Part shown: positions 8,375-17,628 of the stretch, in pieces
How positions within the stretch are numbered: position 1 is the first letter of the stretch
Layout of the letters: each line of letters starts with the position of its first letter
Assembly: GCA_050173345.1 (NCBI GenBank)
Contig: JBFXKW010000005.1
Span: 124,001 to 188,000 of the forward strand
DNA from: SHWC01 sp050173345
GTDB lineage: Bacteria; Pseudomonadota; Alphaproteobacteria; UBA828
Direction of reading: 5' to 3'
Length of the DNA: 64,000 nucleotides
The notes under the pieces: model-generated
The model's input: only the letters and a program-made list of their open reading frames with translations
What the model was told of the DNA's origin: nothing
Databases searched by the model: none
Made by a program: the position numbers and the translations under genes

Positions 8375-9086
8375 AGATCGCCCGCTACTACCGGAAGACC
8401 CTGTTCGGCATGTTCGCCATGATGGGCATCGTCGTGGTTGCCATCTCGGCGCTCTACGTGAACACGGTGGATCGCGAGCTGTCGAGCAACTTCGCGGCCG
8501 ATGCGAAGGCGATCGCCCGCGGCATCGCGGATTCGAACGTCGACGTGATCGTCAACGAGAACTACTCGACTTGCAGAGCATCATCAACCAGTTCGTCGAG
8601 ATCGGCGGAATCTCATACGTCTTCGTGGTCGACGACACCGGGACCATCATCGCCCACACCTTCGTCCCCGCCGTGCCGCCGGAGATCGTCGCCGACTACA
8701 AGAGCGGCAAGGCGAGCTACGATCGCAAGATCACGGGCATGGGCAGCTTCACCGAGGTCACCGCCGATATCCTCGCGGGCGAGGCCGGCAGCGTCCATGT
8801 TGGCATGGACAACGGCTTCATCGCGCTTCAGGTCCAGAAGGCAATCGGCAAGCAGGTGTACCTGCTGACCATCCTCTTCGTCGTGAGCATCCTGATCAGC
8901 TTCGCCCTGATGTACCAGGTTTCGCGCCCGCTGAACGACCTGGTCCACTATGCGCGCCACGCCGCGTTCCCGGCAGGCGAGATCGCGGCGCCGCCGGCCG
9001 AGCGCATCAAACGCCTGCTGCTGCGCGTCGACGAGATCGGCGAGCTGGGCCGGCTGCTCCGCGCGCTGATCCATCGCGCCCCATGA
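8371..9086 (+). pseudogene. Cache-HAMP membrane sensor without output domain, split by a one-base frameshift
   Basis: The gene starts at ATG 8371, overlapping the binding protein stop (ATGA). The first 66 codons give a transmembrane helix (LFGMFAMMGIVVVAISALYV) and the start of an extracytoplasmic domain (ELSSNFAADAKAIARGIADS, VIVNENYS). Coding then continues in the -1 frame from about 8568: DLQSIINQF, GGISYVFVVDDTGTIIAHTF (Cache-like), a second helix YLLTILFVVSILISFALMY, and a HAMP-like end with VDEIGELGRLL. One missing base after 8567 (TC_GAC) would restore a 238-residue protein. There is no kinase, GGDEF or methyl-accepting domain; the last codons overlap the transporter start. It may be a real mutation, a sequencing error or, least likely, recoding. 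Confidence 0.75.
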
Positions 9087-10462
9087 TCCTGGCGGGCACC
9101 AGCCGACCGCGCAGCCGGTGGCTGATCGCCGCCATGTGCACGATTCTGCAGCTCTGCCTCGGCACCGTGTACGCCTGGAGCTATTTCCAGCCCGAACTGG
9201 TCCGCCAGTTCCGCTGGACCAACACCGAGACCTCGTGGGCGTTCGGCTTCGCCATCCTGTTTCTCGGCCTTGCCGCCGCCTGGGGCGGCATGAACCTTTC
9301 CAGGTTCGGCCCGCGCAAGCTCGCCATCGCCGGCGGCCTCCTGTTCGGCGCCGGTTATCTGCTGGCGTCACTGGCGCTCACCCTCCATAGCCTGGCCTTG
9401 TTCTATGTCGGCTACGGCGTGGTGGCCGGCACCGGCATCGGCCTCGGCTATGTGACGCCCATGAGCACGGTCACCAAATGGTTCCCGGACAAGCGGGGCT
9501 TGCTCACCGGCATCGTCGCCATGGGCTTCGGGCTCGGCGCCTTCGTGCTGAGCGTGGTGCTGGCCCCGCTGCTCATGGCCGCGTTCAGCCGGGATCTCGC
9601 CTGGGTGTTCGGCGCGCTCGGCGTGATCCTCGGCGGCGTGGCGACGCTCTGCGCCGGCTTCCTGCGCAACCCGCCCGAGGGCTATCTGCCCAAGGGCTAT
9701 GTCGCGCCCAAGGCGAAGAAGGCCCATGGCGACCCCTATATCGCGGCCGCCGAGGCGCAGGAGCTGCCGCTCCGGCACTACCTGCTCGCCGGGCAGTATT
9801 GGATGATGTGGACGATCTTCTTCTTCAACATCGCGGCCGGCATCGCGATCATCAGCTTCCAGTCCCCGCTCTATCAGCAGATCTGGAAGCTCGAGGAGCC
9901 GGCGCTCGACCGCCTCACGCTCGGCGTCTATGGCGCGACCCTGATTGCCGTCAGCTCGCTGTTCAACGGCTTCGGGCGCATCTTCTGGGGTGCCGTGTCG
10001 GACCGGCTCGGCCGCGTCAACACCTTCCGCCTGCTGCTCGCGACCCAGATGGTCGCCTTCGGCATCCTGATGACCGAGCAGGACCCGTGGCTCTTCGCGC
10101 TCCTGATCTGCTACGTGCTGAGCTGCTTCGGCGGCGGCTTCGCGATCATGCCCTCCTTCGTGATGGACGTGTACGGCCAGAAGCGCATGTCGACCTTCTA
10201 CGGCATCATCCTGACCGCCTGGTCGGCCGCAGGGATTCTCGGGCCGCTGCTGGTCGCGACCCTGCTCGACAACTACCCGGACCGCGCCATCATCTACTCG
10301 TTCATGGCGGGCATCCTGCTGCTCGGCGGCGGCTTCATCTTCAGCTTCCTGGTCAATGACGACCGCTTCATCGCGCGCAAGATCATGCTGCAGGATCTCG
10401 TCAATGGCGGAACCCCGGAGCCAGCCCCGGTGCCGATCCCGGTCTCTGCCAAGCCCCTATGA
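9083..10462 (+). CDS. OFA-family MFS transporter (oxalate/formate antiporter-like)
   Basis: A 459-residue, 12-helix major facilitator. It begins inside the end of the sensor gene (ATGA). Helix 1 carries LCLGTVYAWSYFQPELVRQF, typical of the OFA family whose founding member is the oxalate/formate antiporter OxlT. The helix 2-3 loop has RFGPRKLAIAGGLLFGAG. GTGIGLGYVTPMSTVTKWFPDKRGLLTG is the OFA family signature region in helices 4-5. A cytoplasmic loop at about 200-230 (YVAPKAKKAHGDPYIAAAEA) splits the two halves. The Pro-rich tail is unremarkable. The substrate, probably a small carboxylate, is an inference from family membership. Co-transcription with a binding protein and a Cache sensor is the unusual point. 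Confidence 0.9.
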   Translation: MILAGTSRPRSRWLIAAMCTILQLCLGTVYAWSYFQPELVRQFRWTNTETSWAFGFAILFLGLAAAWGGMNLSRFGPRKLAIAGGLLFGAGYLLASLALTLHSLALFYVGYGVVAGTGIGLGYVTPMSTVTKWFPDKRGLLTGIVAMGFGLGAFVLSVVLAPLLMAAFSRDLAWVFGALGVILGGVATLCAGFLRNPPEGYLPKGYVAPKAKKAHGDPYIAAAEAQELPLRHYLLAGQYWMMWTIFFFNIAAGIAIISFQSPLYQQIWKLEEPALDRLTLGVYGATLIAVSSLFNGFGRIFWGAVSDRLGRVNTFRLLLATQMVAFGILMTEQDPWLFALLICYVLSCFGGGFAIMPSFVMDVYGQKRMSTFYGIILTAWSAAGILGPLLVATLLDNYPDRAIIYSFMAGILLLGGGFIFSFLVNDDRFIARKIMLQDLVNGGTPEPAPVPIPVSAKPL

Positions 10463-10715
10463 GCACGCCGCGTCGCGACCCCGGCCACTCGTCGAGGCCA
10501 GCCGCGTGCTCCGATCGTCACGGCGTCCTCCCGCGAGGAAGGAAGGGGATGGCGGGTGAATCCGGGCGCCATCCGAGCGCTTCGGGGTCATCCCCTCCGA
10601 AACCCTCCCCCTGGTCTTCTGCCGTCGGCGTCGATCCAGACCAACCTGCCTGCACCACCACCGGAGCGGCGCCGACGGATTGGAGGAGGGTTGTCGAGGG
10701 TGGCGCGCCGGCTCT
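10463..10715. other. gap with no recognisable gene
   Basis: The space lies between the OFA transporter and the convergent cyclase gene. A plus-strand open frame starting at 10459 (90 codons) is Ser/Pro/Arg-rich, has no domain and looks like chance in GC-rich DNA. No clear terminator hairpin or repeat-family member was found. Confidence 0.5.
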
Positions 10716-12125
10716 CTACGGAATCGTATAAATCCCCACCTCGCTCGCGATGCCGCGGAGCGTTGCGGGGTGGGACGTGGGCGTCAGGCCGCGTTCGGCG
10801 AGGAGGCTCGTGGTGCGCGGGTCGTCGAGCACGGCGCTGGTCGCGAAGATTTCGCGCGCGGTCGCGAGGTGCTGCACGCGCGACGCGATGTTCACCGTCT
10901 GGCCGAAATAGTCCTGCCGCTCGTTGAGGCTGACCGCGATGCACGGGCCCTCGTGGATGCCGATCTTGAGCAGCAGGTCCTCGGCGCCGCGCTCCTCGTT
11001 GAGCCGGCGCATCGCCTCCCTCATGCGCATCGCGGCGGCGACCGCGCGGTCTGGCGTCGGGAAGGTCGCCATCACCGCGTCGCCGATGGTCTTGACCACG
11101 GCGCCGGCCTCCGCCGCCACGATCTCGTTGAGCACGGCGAAGTGCGTCCTGACCAGATCGAAGGCGGCGAGGTCGCCGACCCGGTCATAGAGCTCGGTCG
11201 AGCCGCGCAGATCGGTGAACAGGAAGGTGAGGCTGGTGATCTTGAGCCGCTGGTTCACGTCGAGCGTGTCGGTGCGGTAGATGTCGCGGAAGGTCTGGTT
11301 CGAGAGCAGGCGCTTCGCGGTGAGGAACGGGCGGCGCCGGCCGAGCAGCGCGTGCAGCGCCTCGTTCGCGATGCAGACCGAGGGGAGCGTGCGCACCTCG
11401 GCGTGGTTCTCGACCGCGATGCGCAAGGGGCCGGGCCGCATGACCAGGGTCTCGTTGTGGCGGTGGCCGCGGTCGAAGACGAGGGCGAGGCTCTGCCGCT
11501 CGCGGGTCGGCTCGCCCTTGACGTCGATGAACTGGGCGGCGTGCGTCACCGGCTCGAAGACGATGACGAAGGCCTCGGGCAGCTGCAGCGAGATGACCGC
11601 CTTCTCGCCCGGCGGCAGTTCGAGCGCCTCGATGACGAACTCCTCGACCAGCGCCTCGTAGTTCTCCTCGGGGATGGCGACGCCCGAGCCCCAGTAGATC
11701 TGGCGGAAGTATTCGAGCGGCGGGAGCTGGTGCGGGTTGTGCGCGGCGATGCGGCGCACGCGCGGGCTCACCGTGAAGGTGACCTCGACCATCTCGTCCA
11801 AGGTCGGCTCGTAGCCGGCGGCGCACAGCGCGCAGGTGTATTCGTCTTCCTGCACGGTCTTGAGCGAGGTGCTGGCATCCAGCACGCCGCCGCAGCCCGG
11901 GCACAGCACGTTCCACGACAGCTCGAACAGGCCGAGCCGCGCGGCGTGCAGGAAGCCGGCGACCGCCTCTTCCTCGTCGAGGCCGTGCCTCGCCGCGAAG
12001 TCGAGCGCGTTGACGCGGCCGAGCAGGCGGTCGGGCGCCTCGCGCACCGCCCGCTCGATGGCATCGACCACCTCCGCCCGCGCCGACTGACGCAGCACGC
12101 CGAACAGGGACTGCACCTCATCCAT
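10716..12125 (-). CDS. class III adenylate/guanylate cyclase with N-terminal zinc-ribbon domain
   Basis: A 469-residue cytoplasmic nucleotide cyclase. The N-terminal ~290 residues match the cyclase-associated (DUF5939-like) type, with two Cys pairs, CPGC and CALC, around residues 74-101, fit for a zinc ribbon. The catalytic domain begins near residue 300: TFLFTDLRGSTELYDRVGD carries the first metal Asp, VVKTIGDAVMATF the Lys and second Asp, and YFGQTVNIASRVQ the transition-state Asn and Arg. The Lys/Thr pair fits ATP rather than GTP, so cAMP is the likely product. It has no transmembrane segment or CHASE/GAF sensor. It lies downstream of tadA on the same strand, with a repeat between them. 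Confidence 0.9.
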   Translation of the reverse strand: MDEVQSLFGVLRQSARAEVVDAIERAVREAPDRLLGRVNALDFAARHGLDEEEAVAGFLHAARLGLFELSWNVLCPGCGGVLDASTSLKTVQEDEYTCALCAAGYEPTLDEMVEVTFTVSPRVRRIAAHNPHQLPPLEYFRQIYWGSGVAIPEENYEALVEEFVIEALELPPGEKAVISLQLPEAFVIVFEPVTHAAQFIDVKGEPTRERQSLALVFDRGHRHNETLVMRPGPLRIAVENHAEVRTLPSVCIANEALHALLGRRRPFLTAKRLLSNQTFRDIYRTDTLDVNQRLKITSLTFLFTDLRGSTELYDRVGDLAAFDLVRTHFAVLNEIVAAEAGAVVKTIGDAVMATFPTPDRAVAAAMRMREAMRRLNEERGAEDLLLKIGIHEGPCIAVSLNERQDYFGQTVNIASRVQHLATAREIFATSAVLDDPRTTSLLAERGLTPTSHPATLRGIASEVGIYTIP

Positions 12126-12170
12126 GCGGCCATCCTACGCCGAAACGCGCCGCCGCGGGAGGGGCGCTGA

Positions 12171-12229
12171 AACACGATCGCTTGAGATGGGATCGCCGAG
12201 AGATTTCATCTCCAACGATCCTACTCTAG
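12171..12229. repeat. palindromic repeat family D unit at the tadA stop codon
   Basis: The unit runs from ACACGATCGCTTGAGATG to CATCTCCAACGATCCTACTC with a short AT-containing centre, and is related to the copies at 20230 and 58880. The tadA stop codon (12226-12228 on the minus strand) lies inside the final CTAG of the unit, so the repeat abuts or has supplied the end of that gene. Confidence 0.75.
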
Positions 12230-12684
12230 CGCCGATCCCGGAAGAACCGCCGCAGCAATTCCCCCGCCCGCTTCTCCTCGATGCCGCCATAGAGCTCGGG
12301 GCGGTGGTGGCAGGTCGGTTGCGCAAAGATGCGGGCGCCGTGCTCGACGCCGCCGCCCTTGGGGTCGGGCGCGCCGTAGTAGAGCCGGCGGATGCGGGCG
12401 AAGGCGATCGCCTGCGCGCACATCGCGCAGGGCTCGAGCGTGACGTAGAGGTCGCACCCCGCGAGGCGCGGCGAGCCGAGCCGGCGCGCCGCCGCACGCA
12501 AGGCCAGCAGCTCGGCATGGGCGGTCGGGTCACGGTCGGCCTCGGTGCGGTTGCCGGCGGCGGCGATGACGGCGCCGCTCTTCGTGTCGACGATCACCGC
12601 GCCGACCGGCACCTCGCCGCGCGCCGCCGCGGCCTCCGCCTCGGCCAGCGCGAGCCGCATCGGCCGGAATCGCTTCGCTGCCAT
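12226..12684 (-). CDS. tadA: tRNA adenosine(34) deaminase
   Basis: A 152-residue deaminase that converts A34 to inosine in tRNA-Arg(ACG). The start chosen is ATG 12684 (MAAKRFRPMRLALAEA); an in-frame upstream extension to 12765 is weakly conserved. The zinc and catalytic motifs are clear: DPTAHAELLALR (HAE) near residue 60 and TLEPCAMCAQAI (PCxxC) near 90. GNRTEADRDPTAHAE and LYYGAPDPKGGGVEHG are TadA-specific contexts. The C-terminal RRFFRDRR is usual. The stop codon is within a family D repeat. Divergent from the C26 hydrolase across a family B repeat. Confidence 0.95.
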   Translation of the reverse strand: MAAKRFRPMRLALAEAEAAAARGEVPVGAVIVDTKSGAVIAAAGNRTEADRDPTAHAELLALRAAARRLGSPRLAGCDLYVTLEPCAMCAQAIAFARIRRLYYGAPDPKGGGVEHGARIFAQPTCHHRPELYGGIEEKRAGELLRRFFRDRR

Positions 12685-12756
12685 GCCGCGACACTCGGCG
12701 ATGCGATCGGCACCGTCAAGCGAAGGGCCGGCGCTCGTCGGCTCTCGCAGGTGCAT

Positions 12757-12871
12757 CACCCCCACTCCCTCCCCGACCCTCCCCCATCAAGGGGGAGGGG
12801 GTAAGAAAGCGACCGCGTGTAGCACGTTCCCTCTCCGCCCTCGTGGGCGGAGAGGGTAGGGAGAGGTGGGG
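12757..12871. repeat. palindromic repeat family B, inverted pair
   Basis: Left unit CCCTCCCCC-atcaa-GGGGGAGGG (about 12778-12800) is almost identical to the copy near 5345. The right unit CCCTCTCCGCCC-tcgt-GGGCGGAGAGGG is at about 12829-12856. Outer flanks CATCACCCCCACTCC and GGAGAGGTGGGG are complementary. It fills the divergent gap between tadA and the C26 hydrolase. Confidence 0.88.
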
Positions 12872-12924
12872 GCGCCGCGCGTGCGAAGCTGGACGGGGCG
12901 TTGCGGCCACCCTATGTTCCCGCC

Positions 12925-13689
12925 ATGCTGAAACCCTCCCGCGGGCGGCCGGTGATCGGGCTGAGCCTCGATTCCGAGGCGCCCGGCGGCTACTCCAAGT
13001 TTCCCTGGTACGCGCTGCGCCAGAACTATTTTGCCGCGGTGGCGGCGGCCGGCGGCCTTCCGGTCGCGCTGCCGCACGAGCCCGAGCTCGCCGCGCACTA
13101 TCTCGCGCTGATCGATGGGCTGATCGTCACCGGCGGCGCCTTCGACGTCGACCCCGCGCTGTTCGGCGAGGCGGCGCGCCATCCGAGCGTCACCACCAAG
13201 GACCGGCGCACCGCCTTCGAGCTCGCGATCTGCCGCGCCGCCTATGAGGCGGACATGCCGAGCCTCGGCATCTGCGGCGGCGAGCAGCTCATGAACGTCG
13301 CGCTCGGCGGCACCCTGATCCAGCACATCCCGGACGAGGTGCCGGACGCGCTTGCCCACGAGCAGCCGAACCCGCGCGATCAGGCCGGCCACGCGGTCGA
13401 GGTGTTCGCCGGCACGCAGCTCGCCTCGATCGTGCCGGCGCGCGACATGCGGGTGAACAGCGCGCATCATCAGGCGGTCAAGGCGGCGGCGCCGGGGCTG
13501 AAGGTCAACGCGGTCGCGCCCGACGGCGTGATCGAGGGCATCGAGGACCCGACGCGGCGCTATTTCATCGGCGTGCAGTGGCACCCGGAATTCTCGATCG
13601 ACCCGGGCGACGCCAAGCTGTTCGCTGCCCTGGTCGCGGCGTGCTCGCCTCGGCGAAGCCTCCGGCGGAGCCAGGGCCGTCATGACTGA
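12925..13689 (+). CDS. class I glutamine amidotransferase-like hydrolase (peptidase C26, PuuD-like)
   Basis: A 254-residue gamma-glutamyl hydrolase of the C26 family, which includes gamma-glutamyl-GABA hydrolase PuuD. The nucleophile elbow is GICGGEQLMNVALGG with Cys117. The partner His220 and Glu222 are in QWHPEFS. VTGGAFDVDP and PRDQAGHAVEV are typical of the family. The start ATG 12925 gives the usual MLKPSRGRPVIGLSLD. The gene ends eight bases inside the pseudouridine synthase gene. No other putrescine-degradation gene is visible, so substrate assignment is open; peptidase or polyamine side-chain roles are both possible. Confidence 0.85.
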   Translation: MLKPSRGRPVIGLSLDSEAPGGYSKFPWYALRQNYFAAVAAAGGLPVALPHEPELAAHYLALIDGLIVTGGAFDVDPALFGEAARHPSVTTKDRRTAFELAICRAAYEADMPSLGICGGEQLMNVALGGTLIQHIPDEVPDALAHEQPNPRDQAGHAVEVFAGTQLASIVPARDMRVNSAHHQAVKAAAPGLKVNAVAPDGVIEGIEDPTRRYFIGVQWHPEFSIDPGDAKLFAALVAACSPRRSLRRSQGRHD

Positions 13690-14464
13690 GGCGGGCGAGC
13701 GCATTGCCAAGGCGCTGGCGCGCGCCGGCGTTGCATCGCGTCGCGAGGCCGAGAAGCTGATCGCGGCGGGCAGGGTCGCGCTCGACGACAAGACGGTCAC
13801 CACGCCGGCGACCAGGGTGACGCCCGGCCAGGCGATCACGCTCGACGGCCAGCCGGTCAAGGCGGCCGAGCCGAGCGCGCTCTGGCGCTACCACAAGCCG
13901 CCCGGCCTGATCACCACGCACCGCGACCCCGAGGGCCGGCCGACCGTGTTCGACGCGCTGCCGAAAGAGCTCGGCCGGGTGATCTCGATCGGCCGGCTCG
14001 ACTTCAACTCGGAAGGGTTGCTGCTGCTCACCAATGACGGCGCGCTGGCGCGGGCGCTCGAGCTGCCCTCGACCGGCTGGGTCAGGCGCTACCGGGTGCG
14101 CGTCCACGGCCGGCCAGACCCGGCGGCGCTTGCCGCGCTGAAAGAGGGCGCGACGGTGGAGGGCGTGCGCTACGGGCCGATCGAGGCCACGATCGATTCG
14201 ACCAAGGGCGACAATGCCTGGCTCACCATCGCGCTCGGCGAGGGCAAGAACCGCGAGGTGCGCCGCGTGCTCGCGCCGCTTGGGCTCGAGGTCAACCGGC
14301 TCATCCGCATCGCCTATGGCCCGTTCCAGCTCGGCAAGCTCGGCCGCGGCGAGGTCGAGCGGGTGACGGGCAAGGTGATGCGCGAGCAGCTCGGCCGGCT
14401 CTTGCCGGGCGCGGGCGGCGCCAAGCGCCCGAGGCCGGATGCGCGTCGTCGCCGGTCGGCTTAG
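13682..14464 (+). CDS. RsuA/RluB-family rRNA pseudouridine synthase
   Basis: A 260-residue pseudouridine synthase. An S4 RNA-binding domain (ERIAKALARAGVASRREAEK, residues 5-65) precedes the catalytic domain, whose signature GRLDFNSEGLLLLTNDG contains the catalytic Asp. EVRRVLAPLGLEVNRLIRIAYG and FQLGKLGRGEVERV follow as expected. The length and S4 domain fit RluB (23S U2605) better than RsuA, but paralogues are hard to separate by eye. The C-terminal tail is Arg/Pro-rich and overlaps the rsmD start by 26 bases, a common rluB-rsmD arrangement. Confidence 0.9.
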   Translation: MTEAGERIAKALARAGVASRREAEKLIAAGRVALDDKTVTTPATRVTPGQAITLDGQPVKAAEPSALWRYHKPPGLITTHRDPEGRPTVFDALPKELGRVISIGRLDFNSEGLLLLTNDGALARALELPSTGWVRRYRVRVHGRPDPAALAALKEGATVEGVRYGPIEATIDSTKGDNAWLTIALGEGKNREVRRVLAPLGLEVNRLIRIAYGPFQLGKLGRGEVERVTGKVMREQLGRLLPGAGGAKRPRPDARRRRSA

Positions 14465-15002
14465 GGGCCGCCGCCTGCTGGCACCCGAAGGCCGCGACGT
14501 CCGCCCGACATCGGACCGCGCGCGCCAGGCGGTCTTCAACATCATCGAGCATGGCGGCCTCGCCGCCTCGCCGCTCGACGGCGCCAACGTGATCGACGCC
14601 TTCGCCGGCACCGGCGCGCTCGGCATCGAGGCGCTGTCGCGCGGCGCCACGCACTGCACGTTCGTCGAGAAGGAGCGCGCCGCCCTCGCCGCGCTCGAAC
14701 GCAACCTCGATGCGCTCGGCCTGAAGGGCGCGGCGCGCATCATGCGCAGCGACGTGCCGAGCCTGCCGCCCGCGACGGCGCAAGCCGCCTTCGCCTTTCT
14801 CGACCCGCCCTATGGCGAGAACCTCGCCGCGTCCGCGCTCGATGCCCTCGCGCGCCGGGGCTGGCTCGCCCAAGGCGCGCTCTGCATCGTCGAGCTCGGC
14901 GCCCGCGACGACTTCGCGCCGCCGCCCGGCTTCACCCCGCTCGACGACCGCCGCTACGGCGCCGCCCGCATCGCGTTCCTGAGATATGACGGGAGAGAAT
15001 GA
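14439..15002 (+). CDS. rsmD: 16S rRNA (guanine966-N2)-methyltransferase
   Basis: A 187-residue methyltransferase that modifies G966 of 16S rRNA in the assembled 30S subunit. MRVVAGRLRGRRLLAP, TSDRARQAVFNII, the SAM motif DAFAGTGALGIEALSRGA and the catalytic DPPYGE are all present in order. It starts inside the end of the pseudouridine synthase gene and is convergent with the DUF2442 gene 30 bases on. Confidence 0.95.
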   Translation: MRVVAGRLRGRRLLAPEGRDVRPTSDRARQAVFNIIEHGGLAASPLDGANVIDAFAGTGALGIEALSRGATHCTFVEKERAALAALERNLDALGLKGAARIMRSDVPSLPPATAQAAFAFLDPPYGENLAASALDALARRGWLAQGALCIVELGARDDFAPPPGFTPLDDRRYGAARIAFLRYDGRE

Positions 15003-15032
15003 ACCACGAAGGCTTCGCCAACGGCCTATGCC

Positions 15033-15527
15033 TTAACGCGCAGCCCTTCGTCCTTCCCGGCCACGGTCCTTCAACTCGCTCTCAGCACCTCGCATGGCGA
15101 GCGCGATCGTCCGCGTGATCGGCTGCGCGCCGGTCGCGTAATAGGCGATGGTCCGCTTGCTGATGCCGAGCAGCTCGGCCGCCGCCGCCTGGGTCAGGCC
15201 GCGTGCCTTGAGCCACGCCCGAAACCGGCCCGGCGTCATCGCCGCCTTGGCCTGCTCCTGCGCGAGACGCCACAAGGTCTCGGACGAAAGGTCCAGGTCT
15301 TCGCCCCAGGTGACGGCCCAGCTCCAATCGCCGACCGATACCGCCTTGAACCGCTCCCGCTTGCGCAGGGGCCGAAAATGCGTGAGGCGAAACACCGGCT
15401 CAGTGAGATCGACGCGCGCGCGCGTGCCGTCGTCCCACGCGACATCGAGGACGTAGTCTTCATCGGCGGGCGTGACCGCGCTAATCTTCGGTGCGCTTCG
15501 AGCGGCGCGTGCCGTCGTCTTGCTCAT
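15033..15527 (-). CDS. DUF2442 protein with C-terminal helix-turn-helix
   Basis: A 164-residue protein. Residues about 22-85 match DUF2442 (YVLDVAWDDGTRARVDLTEP, VSVGDWSWAVTWGEDLDLS, ending SSETLWRLAQEQ). Residues about 98-145 form a Cro/CI-type helix-turn-helix (FRAWLKARGLTQAAAAELLG, ISKRTIAYYATG). DUF2442 is often found beside DUF4160, and the pair resembles a type II toxin-antitoxin module. Here the DUF2442 partner carries the DNA-binding domain, so it is the probable autorepressor. It overlaps the DUF4160 gene by 47 bases. The palindrome at 15778-15794 is a candidate operator. Toxin activity for this pair is unproven. Confidence 0.8.
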   Translation of the reverse strand: MSKTTARAARSAPKISAVTPADEDYVLDVAWDDGTRARVDLTEPVFRLTHFRPLRKRERFKAVSVGDWSWAVTWGEDLDLSSETLWRLAQEQAKAAMTPGRFRAWLKARGLTQAAAAELLGISKRTIAYYATGAQPITRTIALAMRGAESELKDRGREGRRAAR

Positions 15528-15771
15528 TCAACTCAGCCCATTTCGCCAGCAGCATCGTCTCATGCTCGGCCGCCCAGGCGAGCGCCCTTCTCCGCAGCGC
15601 CGCCGGCGCCCTGCCGCGCCGCCGCAGCAATCCCAGCCCCCTGATCGCGTAGACCTCCTGAAAGTCGGGCCCGAGCAGATGGAAATGGGGTGGATTGTGG
15701 TCTCCCGCATACATGGCGAGCTTACCGCCATCGAGGAGCAGGAGCGTCGCATCAGCCGGCGGCAGACTCAA
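15481..15771 (-). CDS. DUF4160 protein, partner of the DUF2442-HTH protein
   Basis: A protein of up to 96 residues with the DUF4160 core KLAMYAGDHNPPHFHLLG, then EVYAIRGLGLLRRRGRAPAA and a C-terminal helix ALAWAAEHETMLLAKWAEL. The start is uncertain. TTG at 15771 gives the full frame but lies almost on top of a possible -10 element; the first in-frame ATG (MYAGDHNP) would remove part of the core. DUF4160/DUF2442 pairs are widespread small modules with no established activity. The last 47 bases overlap the DUF2442 gene, which implies coupled translation. Confidence 0.75.
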   Translation of the reverse strand: MSLPPADATLLLLDGGKLAMYAGDHNPPHFHLLGPDFQEVYAIRGLGLLRRRGRAPAALRRRALAWAAEHETMLLAKWAELNEQDDGTRRSKRTED

Positions 15772-15777
15772 ATCTAT

Positions 15778-15794
15778 AGTGCAATCGTTGCACT
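15778..15794 (-). promoter_or_regulatory. perfect palindrome in the promoter of the DUF4160/DUF2442 operon
   Basis: AGTGCAA-TCG-TTGCACT is a perfect 7-bp inverted repeat. On the minus strand a TTGAAA hexamer (15794-15799) is followed 17 bases later by TAGATT, so the palindrome fills the spacer. This is where an HTH autorepressor would bind. The palindrome is seen directly; the promoter hexamers are a weak match. Confidence 0.6.
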
Positions 15795-15822
15795 TTCAAG
15801 ACGGGAGGGAAAAGACGCCGCC

Positions 15823-17627
<1,805 letters not shown>

Positions 17628-17628
<1 letters not shown>

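Noticed and set aside
8359..8868. The unshifted 169-codon reading of the Cache gene as an independent protein
   Set aside because: After codon 66 it becomes Ser/Arg-rich without structure, while the other frame continues Cache and HAMP sequence.
10459..10731. Small plus-strand frame after the OFA transporter
   Set aside because: Low complexity, no ribosome site and overlaps the end of the convergent cyclase gene.
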